Source: Chloroflexota bacterium
GTDB taxonomy: Bacteria > Chloroflexota > Anaerolineae > CG2-30-64-16
DNA: 39,651 nucleotides
Direction of reading: 5' to 3'
Assembly (NCBI GenBank): GCA_026389845.1
Contig: JAPLHB010000121.1
Location: 1-39,651, forward strand
A program made the translations under genes and the position numbers. The notes beneath the pieces were generated by a model, which had not been told where the DNA came from, searched no databases, and saw only the letters and a list, made by a program, of their open reading frames with translations. This document shows positions 24,644-32,338 of the stretch, piece by piece (position 1 is the first letter of the stretch; each line of letters starts with the position of its first letter).

Positions 24644-25318
24644 ATGGAACTGTTTCTCGATAGCTCCAACCCCCGCGAAATTCTGGAAGCGCGGTCGTGG
24701 GGCATTCTATCGGGTGTGACCACGAACCCCGGCCTGATCTCGGCTGCGGGGCCGGACATGGAGAAGACGCTGGCTGGAGTCGTGGATGCCTCGCCGGGTC
24801 CGGTGTTTGCGCAGGTGATCGGCTGGCACGACCCCGCGCCGATGATCCGCCAGGCCCGCTGGCTGCACGCCTTCTCTGACAAGATCATCGTCAAGCTGCC
24901 GACCAGCGTCGCCGGCCTCCAGGCGCTTCAGCAACTCAAGATTGAGCTGCCCGACCTGCGGCTGGCGGTGACAGCCATCGCGTCTCTCGCGCAAGCGTAC
25001 CTGGCCGGCAAAGTCGGCGCGGACGTCGCCGCAATCTTCAACGGCCCGTTGGATCAGGCCGAGGACACGGCGCATGACATGATTGCGCCCGTGCGGAAGA
25101 TCTACGATAACTACGGCTTCAAGACGAAGATCCTGGCGTGCGGACGTTATCCGCGGCTCTTCGGCGAGATCGCCACGGCCGGCGCCGACATCTGCACGAT
25201 GCGGATGGAGTTCATGCGCTTGATCTATCAGCACCCCTTCACCGATCAGCGGATGAACGGATTTCTGGAAGGCTGGCACAAAACCTTCGGGGACAAGACT
25301 TGGCCGGAGTTGCCATGA
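24644..25318 (+). CDS. Transaldolase / fructose-6-phosphate aldolase (TalC/FSA-like)
   Basis: At 224 aa it has the short FSA/TalC length rather than that of the long classical transaldolase. It has the family motif SGVTTNPGLIS and the Schiff-base Lys84 in KIIVKLPTS, matching the catalytic Lys near position 85 in FSA enzymes. FAQVIGWHDP and GADVAAIFNGPLDQAEDTA deviate from canonical FSA, so it may act on a different ketose or dihydroxyacetone donor. ATG 24644 is preferred over an in-frame GTG at 24617, which lies within the R repeat; GGAG at 24632-24635 is well spaced. The next gene overlaps its stop by 4 bp. Confidence 0.85.
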   Translation: MELFLDSSNPREILEARSWGILSGVTTNPGLISAAGPDMEKTLAGVVDASPGPVFAQVIGWHDPAPMIRQARWLHAFSDKIIVKLPTSVAGLQALQQLKIELPDLRLAVTAIASLAQAYLAGKVGADVAAIFNGPLDQAEDTAHDMIAPVRKIYDNYGFKTKILACGRYPRLFGEIATAGADICTMRMEFMRLIYQHPFTDQRMNGFLEGWHKTFGDKTWPELP

Positions 25319-26100
25319 ACGTACTAGACCTCTTCAGCCTCACCGGCCAGGTCGCCATCGTCACCGGCGGGGCGCGAGGGTTGGGACGGCAGGCAGCGCT
25401 GGCGCTGGCCGAGGCCGGCGCGGACGTGGCGATCTGCGACCTGCTGGAGGAAGAGGGCCAGCGCACCGCGGCGGAATTGGCCGCGCTGGGACGCCGGACG
25501 TTCTTCGGCAAGGTGGACGTGACCCGCACCGACGAGATCGAAGCGTTCGTCAAGCAGGTGGTCGAGCGCCTGGGCAAAATTGACATCCTGGTGAACAACG
25601 CGGGGATGCCATCGGACGGGCTGGCGCTGGATGACGAACCCGACGACGCGTGGCGGCGCATGCTCGACACCAACCTGTCGTCCATGTTCTACTTCGGCAA
25701 GCGCGCCGCGAAGCAGATGATCGGCCAGGGGCAGGGAGGTGTCATCATCAACATCGCCTCAATCAACGCGCTGGTCATCAGCAATATCACCCCGCGCCAC
25801 AACGTCCCGTATTGCGTGGCAAAGACGGGAGTTGCCGGACTGACGCGCGGGATGACCGCGGACTGGGCGCAATACGGGATCAGGGTGAACGCGATCGCAC
25901 CCGGGTACATCAGGACGGCCCAGACGGCCGCCAGCCGCCAGTACCCGGAGATCGTGGAGCGGATCATCACGAACACACCGATGAAACGCTACGGCGTGGA
26001 AGAAGAAATGAAGGGGCTGGTGGTCTACCTGGCCTCGCCCGCCTCGTCCTTTATGACCGGCAGCTTGGTCGTCATGGATGGCGGGACGACGATTTGGTAA
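25315..26100 (+). CDS. SDR oxidoreductase (gluconate/2-deoxygluconate dehydrogenase-like)
   Basis: This 261-aa SDR starts at ATG 25315, overlapping the transaldolase stop. It has TGGARGLG, an Asp after the second strand (AICDLLEEE), which favours NAD, then NNAG, and Tyr166/Lys170 in YCVAK. It ends GSLVVMDGGTTIW. The INALVISNITPRHN loop before the catalytic Tyr is longer than usual. The neighbours suggest oxidation or reduction of a sugar or keto-sugar acid. Confidence 0.85.
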   Translation: MNVLDLFSLTGQVAIVTGGARGLGRQAALALAEAGADVAICDLLEEEGQRTAAELAALGRRTFFGKVDVTRTDEIEAFVKQVVERLGKIDILVNNAGMPSDGLALDDEPDDAWRRMLDTNLSSMFYFGKRAAKQMIGQGQGGVIINIASINALVISNITPRHNVPYCVAKTGVAGLTRGMTADWAQYGIRVNAIAPGYIRTAQTAASRQYPEIVERIITNTPMKRYGVEEEMKGLVVYLASPASSFMTGSLVVMDGGTTIW

Positions 26101-26115
26101 TGAAGGAGAAAAACA

Positions 26116-27198
26116 ATGGAACAGATGAAGAGCGTCAAAGTCTCACCGCGAGACCTGGCCGCGTTCTGTATTGCGGCAATGCGCAAATCCGGCATCAACG
26201 AGGAGGACGCCCGGCTGACCGCGGAGGTACTGGTGACGACCGACACCCTGACAACCTTCACGCACGGGACGCGGCAACTGCGCGGGCTGCTGAAGAACTT
26301 CCGCACCGGCCGGTTAAGCGCCACAGCGCACGAGGAGATCGCGGCCGAGGGACCGGCGTGGGCCATCGTGGACGCGCACTACGCCATGCCGCCCGCGGTC
26401 TCGTACCGCTCGATGGAGCTGGCAATGCGCAAGGCGAAGGCGTGCGGCATCGGCTATGTCGGCGTGAAGCACAGCAGCCACTACGGCGCCGCCGGGTTCT
26501 ACGCCAATCTGGCCGCACAGCACGACATGTTCGGGCTGTCCATGTGCAACGTGGATCCGTGCATGACGGTGCCGGGAGCCAAGGGCAAGGTGCTCGGCAC
26601 CAACCCCATCGCCTACGCCGCGCCGGCCGGCGCGGAAAAGCCGATTTACCTGGACATCGCCACGAGCGCGGTGGCCGCAACGAAGATCTTTTCCGCAAAG
26701 GCGCTGGGCAAGCAGATTCCCGACAACTGGCTGGTGGATGAAGAAGGCATGCCGACCACCGACCCGAGCCAGTACCCGGCCAAAGGCGCGCAGTTGCCGA
26801 TGGCCGCCCACAAGGGTTACGGGCTGGCAGTGATGGTGGAAATCCTCACCGCGGTGCTCACCGGCGCGGCGATCCTGAGCGGCGTCAAGAGCTGGGTCGC
26901 TGACACGACGGAGCCGACGGACGAGGGGCACGCCTTCATCGCCATTGACATCGCCCAGATGATGCCGCTCGGCGAATTCAAGGCGCGCATGGATGGAATG
27001 ATCCGCGAGATTCACGCCGCGCCACGAGCCAAGGGTACCGACCGCATCTATCTGCCCGGCGAGATCGAGCTGGAGAAGCGCGACATCGCGCTGGTAGAAG
27101 GCATCGCCCTGCCGCCCGACGTCGTCGCCAGCCTGCGCGGATTGGCCGAGGACGTGGGAGTGGACGCGACGCAATTCAACCTGAACTTGGGTAAGTGA
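26116..27198 (+). CDS. Malate/L-lactate dehydrogenase family oxidoreductase (Ldh_2 type)
   Basis: This 360-aa protein belongs to the NAD(P)-dependent Ldh_2 family, which includes 2,3-diketo-L-gulonate reductase, ureidoglycolate dehydrogenase and sulfolactate dehydrogenase. Family motifs are THGTRQL, VGVKHSSHYGAAGFYA with the catalytic His, VLGTNPIAYAAP, and the HKGYGLAVMVEIL segment. It should reduce a 2-keto acid, perhaps a keto-sugar acid made by the adjacent SDR. AAGGAG precedes ATG 26116; an in-frame ATG at 26125 is possible. Confidence 0.88.
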   Translation: MEQMKSVKVSPRDLAAFCIAAMRKSGINEEDARLTAEVLVTTDTLTTFTHGTRQLRGLLKNFRTGRLSATAHEEIAAEGPAWAIVDAHYAMPPAVSYRSMELAMRKAKACGIGYVGVKHSSHYGAAGFYANLAAQHDMFGLSMCNVDPCMTVPGAKGKVLGTNPIAYAAPAGAEKPIYLDIATSAVAATKIFSAKALGKQIPDNWLVDEEGMPTTDPSQYPAKGAQLPMAAHKGYGLAVMVEILTAVLTGAAILSGVKSWVADTTEPTDEGHAFIAIDIAQMMPLGEFKARMDGMIREIHAAPRAKGTDRIYLPGEIELEKRDIALVEGIALPPDVVASLRGLAEDVGVDATQFNLNLGK

Positions 27199-27213
27199 TT
27201 CGTCCCTTCGCGG

Positions 27214-27347
27214 TGTCATTCTGAGCGACTCCGCCCCGAACCTCTCGCGACGGCGTGAGAGAGCGAAGAATCTCTTGCTACAAACGAGACCCTTCGCTGG
27301 TTTCTTGCCGTAACGAGATGCACGGGGCCAACCCGCTCAGGGTGACA
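27214..27347. repeat. R-family palindromic repeat, copy 5
   Basis: It begins TGTCATTCTGAGCG and ends CCCGCTCAGGGTGACA, with inner GAGCGAAGAATCTC and GACCCTTCGCTGG. At 134 bp it is the same length as copy 1 and lacks the nested inserts, so these two may represent the basic element. It occupies most of the 183-bp gap. Confidence 0.82.
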
Positions 27348-27381
27348 AAGCAAGGCTTTAGGCATCATAGGAGACCCTATC

Positions 27382-28200
27382 ATGTACCTGACCCGTCATC
27401 AAACCCCCAGCGGCTCGCGCTGGGCGCTTGACGGCCGCTTCCTGCCGCCATCCTTCACCCTGGGCCTCCTGTTGGAGCTGCCGGCCGCGGCGATCGCCGG
27501 CCTGCTGACCGCGCTGCCCGCGACCGAGCCGGCCGCGGGCGCACTCCTGGCCCCCATCGAGCCGATGCAGGAGGTCTGGGCCGCCGGCGTCACCTATCTG
27601 CGCAGCCGCGAGGCGCGCAAGGTGGAATCGGCCGTGGGCGACGTGTACCAGCGGGTCTACGACGCGGCCCGGCCCGAGGTCTTCTTCAAGGCCACGGGCT
27701 GGCGCGTCGTGGCGACCGGGCAGCCCGTTCGCATCCGCGGCGACAGCCGGTGGAACGTGCCGGAGCCGGAGATGGTGCTGGTGATCAACGCCGGCGGCGA
27801 AATCGTGGGCTATTGCGCGGGCAACGACATGTCGTCCAGGGACATCGAGGGCGAAAATCCGCTTTACCTGCCGCAAGCCAAGATCTACAACGGCTCCTGT
27901 GCGTTGGGCAGCGGCATCCGCCTCGCCGGCGCGGAGCAGCTCAAGGCCCTGCCGATCACGATCGAAATCGCCCGCGGCGGCGCGGCCGTCTTCGCCGGCG
28001 AGAGCAGCACCGCGCGGATGCACCGGCAGCTCGAGGAGCTGACCGCGTGTCTCGGCAAGGAGTTAGCCTTCCCCCAAGGCGTCTTCCTGATGACCGGCAC
28101 CGGCATCGTGCCCCCCGACGGCTTCACGTTGCAACCGAACGACGTGGTGCGGGTGACGGTGGGGGAGATTGCGCTGGAAAACGAGGTAAAATATGGTTGA
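27382..28200 (+). CDS. Fumarylacetoacetate-hydrolase-fold protein, probable 2-keto-3-deoxy-sugar-acid dehydratase or hydrolase
   Basis: The 272-aa protein has a short N-terminal domain and a FAH-type C-terminal domain. [12 protein letters not shown], the metal-binding [10 protein letters not shown], and [20 protein letters not shown] followed by [10 protein letters not shown] are typical of 2-keto-3-deoxy-D-arabinonate dehydratase and related enzymes of oxidative pentose pathways. The substrate would be a 2-keto-3-deoxy acid or a 2,4-diketo-3-deoxy acid. Its last eight bases overlap the start of the sugar-acid kinase gene, so both are likely made together. Confidence 0.82.
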   Translation: MYLTRHQTPSGSRWALDGRFLPPSFTLGLLLELPAAAIAGLLTALPATEPAAGALLAPIEPMQEVWAAGVTYLRSREARKVESAVGDVYQRVYDAARPEVFFKATGWRVVATGQPVRIRGDSRWNVPEPEMVLVINAGGEIVGYCAGNDMSSRDIEGENPLYLPQAKIYNGSCALGSGIRLAGAEQLKALPITIEIARGGAAVFAGESSTARMHRQLEELTACLGKELAFPQGVFLMTGTGIVPPDGFTLQPNDVVRVTVGEIALENEVKYG

Positions 28201-29341
28201 TAAAATCGTAACCTACAAAGAGATCAAACCCGCCGCCGCATGCCGCTATGACGGCGTGGCGTTGGGCGAGGTGATGCTGCGCTTCGATCCTTTCGACGTG
28301 CCCACCGCGCTGGCGCGCAAAATGCGCATCTTCCAGGGCGGCGGCGAGACGAACGTCGCCTGCGGGCTGGGTTACACCTTCGGCTTGCGCGCGGCCGTGT
28401 TGACCGCGCTGGTGGACGACCACATCGGCACGAACATCCGCAACCAACTGCGCACCGCGGGCGTGGACACGAGCAAGATCATCTGGTTCAACACCAAGAA
28501 CGACGGCTCCCGTTTCTCCACCGATCAGAAGGGGACGCTGATGAACGGCGTCAACTTCACCTACGTCGGCAAGGGTGTCATCGCGTCCGACACACTCTAC
28601 TACCGCGCGCACACGGCTGTTCGCGAGCTGCGCGAGGGGGATTTCGACTGGGACACACTGTTCGGGATAGAGGGCGTGCGCATCTTCAGCACCGGCGGCA
28701 TCTACACACTCATCTCACCCTCCTCGGCCGCCCTGGCGATCGAAGGGGTGAAGAAAGCCAACGAGCACGGCACGTTTGTCGCCGCCGATCTGAACTACCG
28801 CTCGAAAGTCGAGCCGAACAAAGCTCGCGCCCGCGCGATTAACCAGTCCATCGCGCCCTACCTGGGCTTCCTGGTAGGCAACGACTCTGATCTGAGCGAC
28901 GCGCTGGGCTACGAGACGAAGATTTCCTCGAAGGTGCCGTTCGACGAATGGCTCGAAGCCTACAAGGGGACGGTGCGCCAGGTGGTGCACGATTTCCCCA
29001 ACCTGAGCCTGATCGGTACGCAGTGGCGCGGGGCCACCAGCGCGGATGCGATTGACTGGGGCGCGGCGCTCTATGACGCCGCGGCCGACACCTTCTACAC
29101 CGCGCCACTGCGCACCAACATCCCCATCGGCGATCGCACCGGCGGCGGCGATTCGTTCATGTCCGGCGTGCTGGCGGCCTTGCTCAAGGGCAAAGACCTG
29201 GCGACCGCGGTCCAGTGGGGCGCGGCGCACGGCATCCTGGTGCAAGAGACGCCGGGCGATATCACAATGGTTGACGAAAAAGCCGTGCTGGCCGAGGTTA
29301 AGCGGGCGTTGGCCGGCGGCGGCGTGAAGGCATCGCGGTAG
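28193..29341 (+). CDS. PfkB-family sugar kinase, 2-keto-3-deoxygluconate kinase-like
   Basis: This 382-aa ribokinase-fold protein has GEVMLRFDP near the start, [16 protein letters not shown] and the C-terminal signature [12 protein letters not shown] with catalytic Asp320. The GEVMLRF and [12 protein letters not shown] segments resemble KDG kinases. It would phosphorylate 2-keto-3-deoxygluconate (or the galactonate form) before aldol cleavage. It is longer than the usual ~310-340 aa. Overlap with the FAH-fold gene couples the two. Confidence 0.85.
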   Translation: MVDKIVTYKEIKPAAACRYDGVALGEVMLRFDPFDVPTALARKMRIFQGGGETNVACGLGYTFGLRAAVLTALVDDHIGTNIRNQLRTAGVDTSKIIWFNTKNDGSRFSTDQKGTLMNGVNFTYVGKGVIASDTLYYRAHTAVRELREGDFDWDTLFGIEGVRIFSTGGIYTLISPSSAALAIEGVKKANEHGTFVAADLNYRSKVEPNKARARAINQSIAPYLGFLVGNDSDLSDALGYETKISSKVPFDEWLEAYKGTVRQVVHDFPNLSLIGTQWRGATSADAIDWGAALYDAAADTFYTAPLRTNIPIGDRTGGGDSFMSGVLAALLKGKDLATAVQWGAAHGILVQETPGDITMVDEKAVLAEVKRALAGGGVKASR

Positions 29342-29381
29342 TGATTGGTGGATTGGTAGGCTGGTGGAAGAGAAGATAACG

Positions 29382-31511
29382 ATGCGGATTCACCTCATTC
29401 CGAACTCGCACATAGACCCGGTCTGGCTCTGGGACAAGTGTGAAGGTGTTGATGAAGTGCTCAACACCTTTCGTTCCGCGTGCGATCGCCTGGACGAATA
29501 TCCGAGTCTCACCTTCGCGGCAAGTTCGCTCCAGTTCTACGAGTGGGTGCAACAGTACGACCCGAGACTGTTCGAGCGCCTTGCGGGAAAAGTCCACGAG
29601 GGCCGCTGGGAGATCGTGGGCGGTTGGTGGGTGGAAGCTGATACGAACCTTCCCGCTGAAACGAGCTTCATCAAGCACGCCGAGATCTCTCAGGCCTTCG
29701 CCCGCAAGTACTTCGGCCGGGAAATCACGGTCGCGTATCTGCCCGACTCTTTCGGCCATCCGGCCACGCTGCCGAAGATCCTGGCACGTACCGGGTTCAA
29801 GTATCTCGTTTTCGGTCGACCGGGCGAGAAAGAGAAACCGGACTTGCCTGCGAACCTGTTCCAGTGGGAGCATGATGGGCATCGCGTCCTCGCCTACCGG
29901 CTGAAGTACATGTATTCGCAAGGAGGAACTCTCGACAAGGACCGCGTTCTGTCCCGATTGAATAACCAGGAATACAAGACAAACCCGGTCAACAGCTTCT
30001 TCTTCGGCGTGGGCGACCACGGAGGCGGGCCGAGCATCGCCGAGATCGAGTTCTACAACAGCTTCATCGGCATTCAGCCGGCCGGCGATGCCGGCTACTC
30101 CACGTGCTTGCGTTTCTTCGAAGAGGCCGCAGCGCGTCCCGACATCCCGGTCTACTGTGGCGACCTGCACATGCATGCTGTGGGCTGCTACTCGGTGGCG
30201 CGCGATCTGAAGGATGCTGTACGCCGCAGCGAACAGGGCCTCCGATTCGCCGCTCGCGCGCTTGACATGAATGGCGAGACTGATGCGTGCCTCACGCCCG
30301 CCTGGAAGACCGCGCTCTTCAACCAGTTTCACGACATCTTGCCGGGCTCCTGTTCGCCCGAGGCGGCTGATCAGGCCAGGGCCGAGCTCGGTGGGGTCCA
30401 GAGCGCCTGTCGCGATGCAGCCTATCGTGCCCTCAAGTCCGTGTCGCTGGCCCGACCTGCACGCGTCCGGGAGGGCGAATTCCGGATTTTCAACACGTTA
30501 CCCTTCGATGTCACGGTCCCGCTGCACGTCGAATCATTCGGGTACTATCATCCGAATGCGGCGTTTAGAGATGGAGATGGCAACGAGCTTGTCATCCAGG
30601 AGGTGCTTCCCAGCGTGCGCTGTGCCAATCGCCGTTGGGAATTCGTGGACTCACTGCCCGCGCGGGGTTTCAAGTTGTACTACTTCGATGATAAGACTCT
30701 CGTCGCGCGGCCCGTGCCCGACGCCGTCCACTTCCAGCCGGTTGATGGAAGCTTGCCTGACGCCGGACTCAGTCAATTTGGCGGGGCCACTGTGTCGAAC
30801 GAACGGGAACAAGCGTTGCAGAGGGTCCTTGACGCCCCGTTACGTTTCTTGGTTCTGGATGACCCGTCCGACACCTGGGGCCATGACATGGACAGATACG
30901 ACACCGTGGAGGGAGCTTTCGAGTTGATCTCATCCGCGGCCCTGTCCGGTCCGGTATCCGATCGTCTCTACCAGCGTTGGTCATACCGCTCTTCGACACT
31001 GGAGGCAATCTACACTCGTTACAGAAGTCTGCCGGGAGTCTACGTGGAGCTCGCCGTCAACTGGACTGAAAAACGTCGGATCCTCAAGATCGAGTTTCGC
31101 CCGCGCGCGGCGGACGCAGCGGAGATGATGATGCAAGGCGCCGGGGGCCCGATCACGCGCCAGGCCGATGGGAAGGAGCTCCCGCTGCACCACTGGGTCT
31201 GGGTGCCGACACGCGAGGGCGGCCTCGCCGTCGTGCAGGACGGAGCATTCGCGTGCGATTGCACGGTCGGGCGTCTGCGGCTGACCTTCGTGCGCTCAAG
31301 CGTGTATGGCTTTCACTACCCGTTTCAACTGAACCCGGCCGACCCGCAACGTTTCACGGATCAAGGAGAGCACCGGATGCGGTTGCATCTCCTGCCGCGG
31401 CGCAAACTGGACGTGGCAGAGCTGGAACGTTATTCCGACGCGTTCCTCGAGCCCTATCCTGTGATACGCGAAGGTGCGCAGTTAACCAGCTTTCTCGGTC
31501 ACCAACCATAG
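29382..31511 (+). CDS. Alpha-mannosidase, glycoside hydrolase family 38
   Basis: This 709-aa protein begins MRIHLIPNSHIDPVW, in which His10 and Asp12 are metal ligands of GH38. The nucleophile is Asp122 in YLPDSFGHP, and the central helical domain carries ALFNQFHDILPGSC with another metal-binding His. A beta-rich C-terminal half follows. It should cleave alpha-mannosides inside the cell; no signal peptide is present. A GTG at 29364 is in frame, but ATG 29382 follows GGAAGAG and matches the usual family start. The gene stands 40 bp after the kinase and 12 bp before an SDR. Confidence 0.9.
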   Translation: MRIHLIPNSHIDPVWLWDKCEGVDEVLNTFRSACDRLDEYPSLTFAASSLQFYEWVQQYDPRLFERLAGKVHEGRWEIVGGWWVEADTNLPAETSFIKHAEISQAFARKYFGREITVAYLPDSFGHPATLPKILARTGFKYLVFGRPGEKEKPDLPANLFQWEHDGHRVLAYRLKYMYSQGGTLDKDRVLSRLNNQEYKTNPVNSFFFGVGDHGGGPSIAEIEFYNSFIGIQPAGDAGYSTCLRFFEEAAARPDIPVYCGDLHMHAVGCYSVARDLKDAVRRSEQGLRFAARALDMNGETDACLTPAWKTALFNQFHDILPGSCSPEAADQARAELGGVQSACRDAAYRALKSVSLARPARVREGEFRIFNTLPFDVTVPLHVESFGYYHPNAAFRDGDGNELVIQEVLPSVRCANRRWEFVDSLPARGFKLYYFDDKTLVARPVPDAVHFQPVDGSLPDAGLSQFGGATVSNEREQALQRVLDAPLRFLVLDDPSDTWGHDMDRYDTVEGAFELISSAALSGPVSDRLYQRWSYRSSTLEAIYTRYRSLPGVYVELAVNWTEKRRILKIEFRPRAADAAEMMMQGAGGPITRQADGKELPLHHWVWVPTREGGLAVVQDGAFACDCTVGRLRLTFVRSSVYGFHYPFQLNPADPQRFTDQGEHRMRLHLLPRRKLDVAELERYSDAFLEPYPVIREGAQLTSFLGHQP

Positions 31512-31523
31512 GAGGGAAAATAC

Positions 31524-32327
31524 ATGTTTCATCCACTCTTCGATCTCACCGGCCGCGTGGCCCTGGTATCCGGCGCGGCCCAGGGCATGGGGCGCGCTTC
31601 GGCAATTGCCCTCGCCGAAATCGGCGCCGATCTGCTGATCACGGACATCAACGAGGTGGGCCTGCTGAACACCGCCGAAACGATCCGTAAGCTGGGCCGA
31701 AAGGTCGTCCCCGCGGTCTATGACGTCTGGGACGAGGCACAAATTCGGGCGATGTACCAGCAGGTGGACAAGGAGTTCGGCCAGATTGACATCGTAGTGA
31801 ATATCCCCGGCGCCAACATCCTGGGCCACCCCGAAGAGATCACGGTCGAGCACTTCACCAAGGTGCTCAATGCCACGCTGGTCAGCAAGTTCATCTCCTG
31901 CCAGGAGGCGGGCCGGCGCATGTTGGCGCGTGGCAAGGGCAGCATTATCAACATGTCCTCCATCGGCGCCGTGCGCGCGCTGGGACGCGGCAACTTCGCC
32001 TACAGCGTCGGCCAGGCCGGCGTGCTGCAGATGACGCGCGAACTGAGCACCGAATGGGCCGACCGCGGGGTGCGCGTCAACGCGATCACCCCGGCGCAGA
32101 TCACCAACGCCGCCTTCGATGTCCGCATGGACAGCACACCGGGGCTGCGCGAACGGTTCCTGCGCGGCATTCCGATGGGCCGCCTGGGCGTACCCGACGA
32201 CATCAAGGGCGTCGTGATGTTCCTGGCCTCCGATGCATCCGGCTACGTCACGGGTATGGTCCTGCCATTCGATGGCGGCAACCTGGCGATGGGCGCGAAT
32301 GCCACCATCGGCCGCAGAGAAGCGTGA
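31524..32327 (+). CDS. Atypical SDR-family protein lacking the catalytic Lys
   Basis: The 267-aa protein has an SDR fold: cofactor motif SGAAQGMG, Asp after the second strand (LITDINEVG, favouring NAD), and C-terminal GMVLPFDGGNLAMG. Two key sites deviate. The usual NNAG reads VNIPGAN, and the YxxxK motif is YSVGQ, with Tyr160 kept but Lys164 replaced by Gln. The Ser of NMSSIG is kept. Without the Lys, normal proton relay should be poor, so it may have altered chemistry or a binding role. AGGAGGG precedes ATG 31524; the next gene starts 11 bp after the stop. Confidence 0.8.
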   Translation: MFHPLFDLTGRVALVSGAAQGMGRASAIALAEIGADLLITDINEVGLLNTAETIRKLGRKVVPAVYDVWDEAQIRAMYQQVDKEFGQIDIVVNIPGANILGHPEEITVEHFTKVLNATLVSKFISCQEAGRRMLARGKGSIINMSSIGAVRALGRGNFAYSVGQAGVLQMTRELSTEWADRGVRVNAITPAQITNAAFDVRMDSTPGLRERFLRGIPMGRLGVPDDIKGVVMFLASDASGYVTGMVLPFDGGNLAMGANATIGRREA

Positions 32328-32338
32328 GGAGTCACCCA

